This document shows, piece after piece, positions 63,993 through 64,000 of a stretch of 64,000 bases of DNA (position 1 is the first letter of the stretch; the number at the start of each line of letters is the position of its first letter). A program made the position numbers and the translations under genes. The DNA comes from an uncultured Campylobacter sp. Lineage in GTDB: Bacteria; Campylobacterota; Campylobacteria; Campylobacterales; Campylobacteraceae. Location: positions 1-64,000 of the forward strand of contig CAKVAF010000002.1 of the NCBI GenBank assembly GCA_934718785.1. The letters are read 5' to 3'. A model generated the notes under the pieces. The model searched no databases. It had not been told where the DNA came from and was given only the letters and a program-made list of their open reading frames with translations.

Positions 63993-64000
63993 TTTAAGCT

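Overview
The window looks like a Campylobacter chromosome. The DNA is AT-rich, and the proteins closely resemble those of C. jejuni and its relatives. Typical blocks include tRNA-tuf-rpmG-trnW-secE-nusG-rplKAJL-rpoBC, lpxB-greA-(metallophosphoesterase)-cheV-cheA-cheW-serB-tal, ribA/hemB/argF, pglCD, mobA-pldA and moaC-DUF493. Long G or C homopolymers, the usual Campylobacter contingency signals, occur at 368, 40857, 41093 and 59369. The species cannot be fixed from the sequence alone; a relative of the C. jejuni group is my inference.

Layout. 1-254: a partial unknown gene, then a non-coding stretch with G11 and (CT)7. 720-14785: a translation/transcription block behind one near-perfect sigma-70 promoter (four tRNAs, tuf, rpmG, tRNA-Trp, secE, nusG, rplKAJL, rpoB, rpoC). 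14.8-25.7 kb: obg, a DsbA/DsbB pair, cmoA, dnaA (not beside dnaN) divergent from metK, a LolC/E-type permease, rplM-rpsI, mobA-pldA. 25.8-32.2 kb: a defence island, made of an R-M fusion gene split by one A-tract slip, a specificity subunit with three target-recognition domains, and a frameshifted DGQHR-type protein ending in a nucleotide-hydrolase/TIR-like domain. 32.2-40.7 kb: lpxB-greA, a REP-like palindrome array, an LpxH-like enzyme, chemotaxis genes, serB, tal.

40.7-50.7 kb is a composite accessory region. It holds a truncated phase-variable glycosyltransferase, an IS605-like right-end fossil, iteron-like repeats, hicBA (hicA frameshifted), a RepA-like helicase, a serine recombinase and a VirB2/TrbC pilin stub. 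The stub runs directly into an acetoacetate/short-chain fatty acid operon (thiolase, CoA-transferase A and B, AtoE). Beyond this lie a truncated YgjP-type gene, a decayed tyrosine integrase and tRNA-Val(GAC). 50.7-64 kb: two tRNAs, an unknown coiled protein, DUF493-moaC, an acidic microprotein, a degenerate GGDEF membrane protein, an FAD/NAD oxidoreductase, pglD-pglC, ribA divergent from hemB, a phase-variable acyltransferase with a G14 tract, argF, two tandem unknown paralogs, an ABC-F ATPase and a kinase-phosphoesterase fusion with an altered P-loop.

Two patterns cross the window. First, breaks at homopolymers are confined to accessory genes, while more than 40 housekeeping genes are intact. 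Second, several unrelated core proteins (NusG, the LolC/E-like permease, MobA, PldA, the LpxH-like enzyme) carry Asn/Leu/Ser/Lys-rich low-complexity inserts. The best candidate for an undescribed system is the R-M / triple-TRD / DGQHR-TIR-like operon at 26.4-32.2 kb.
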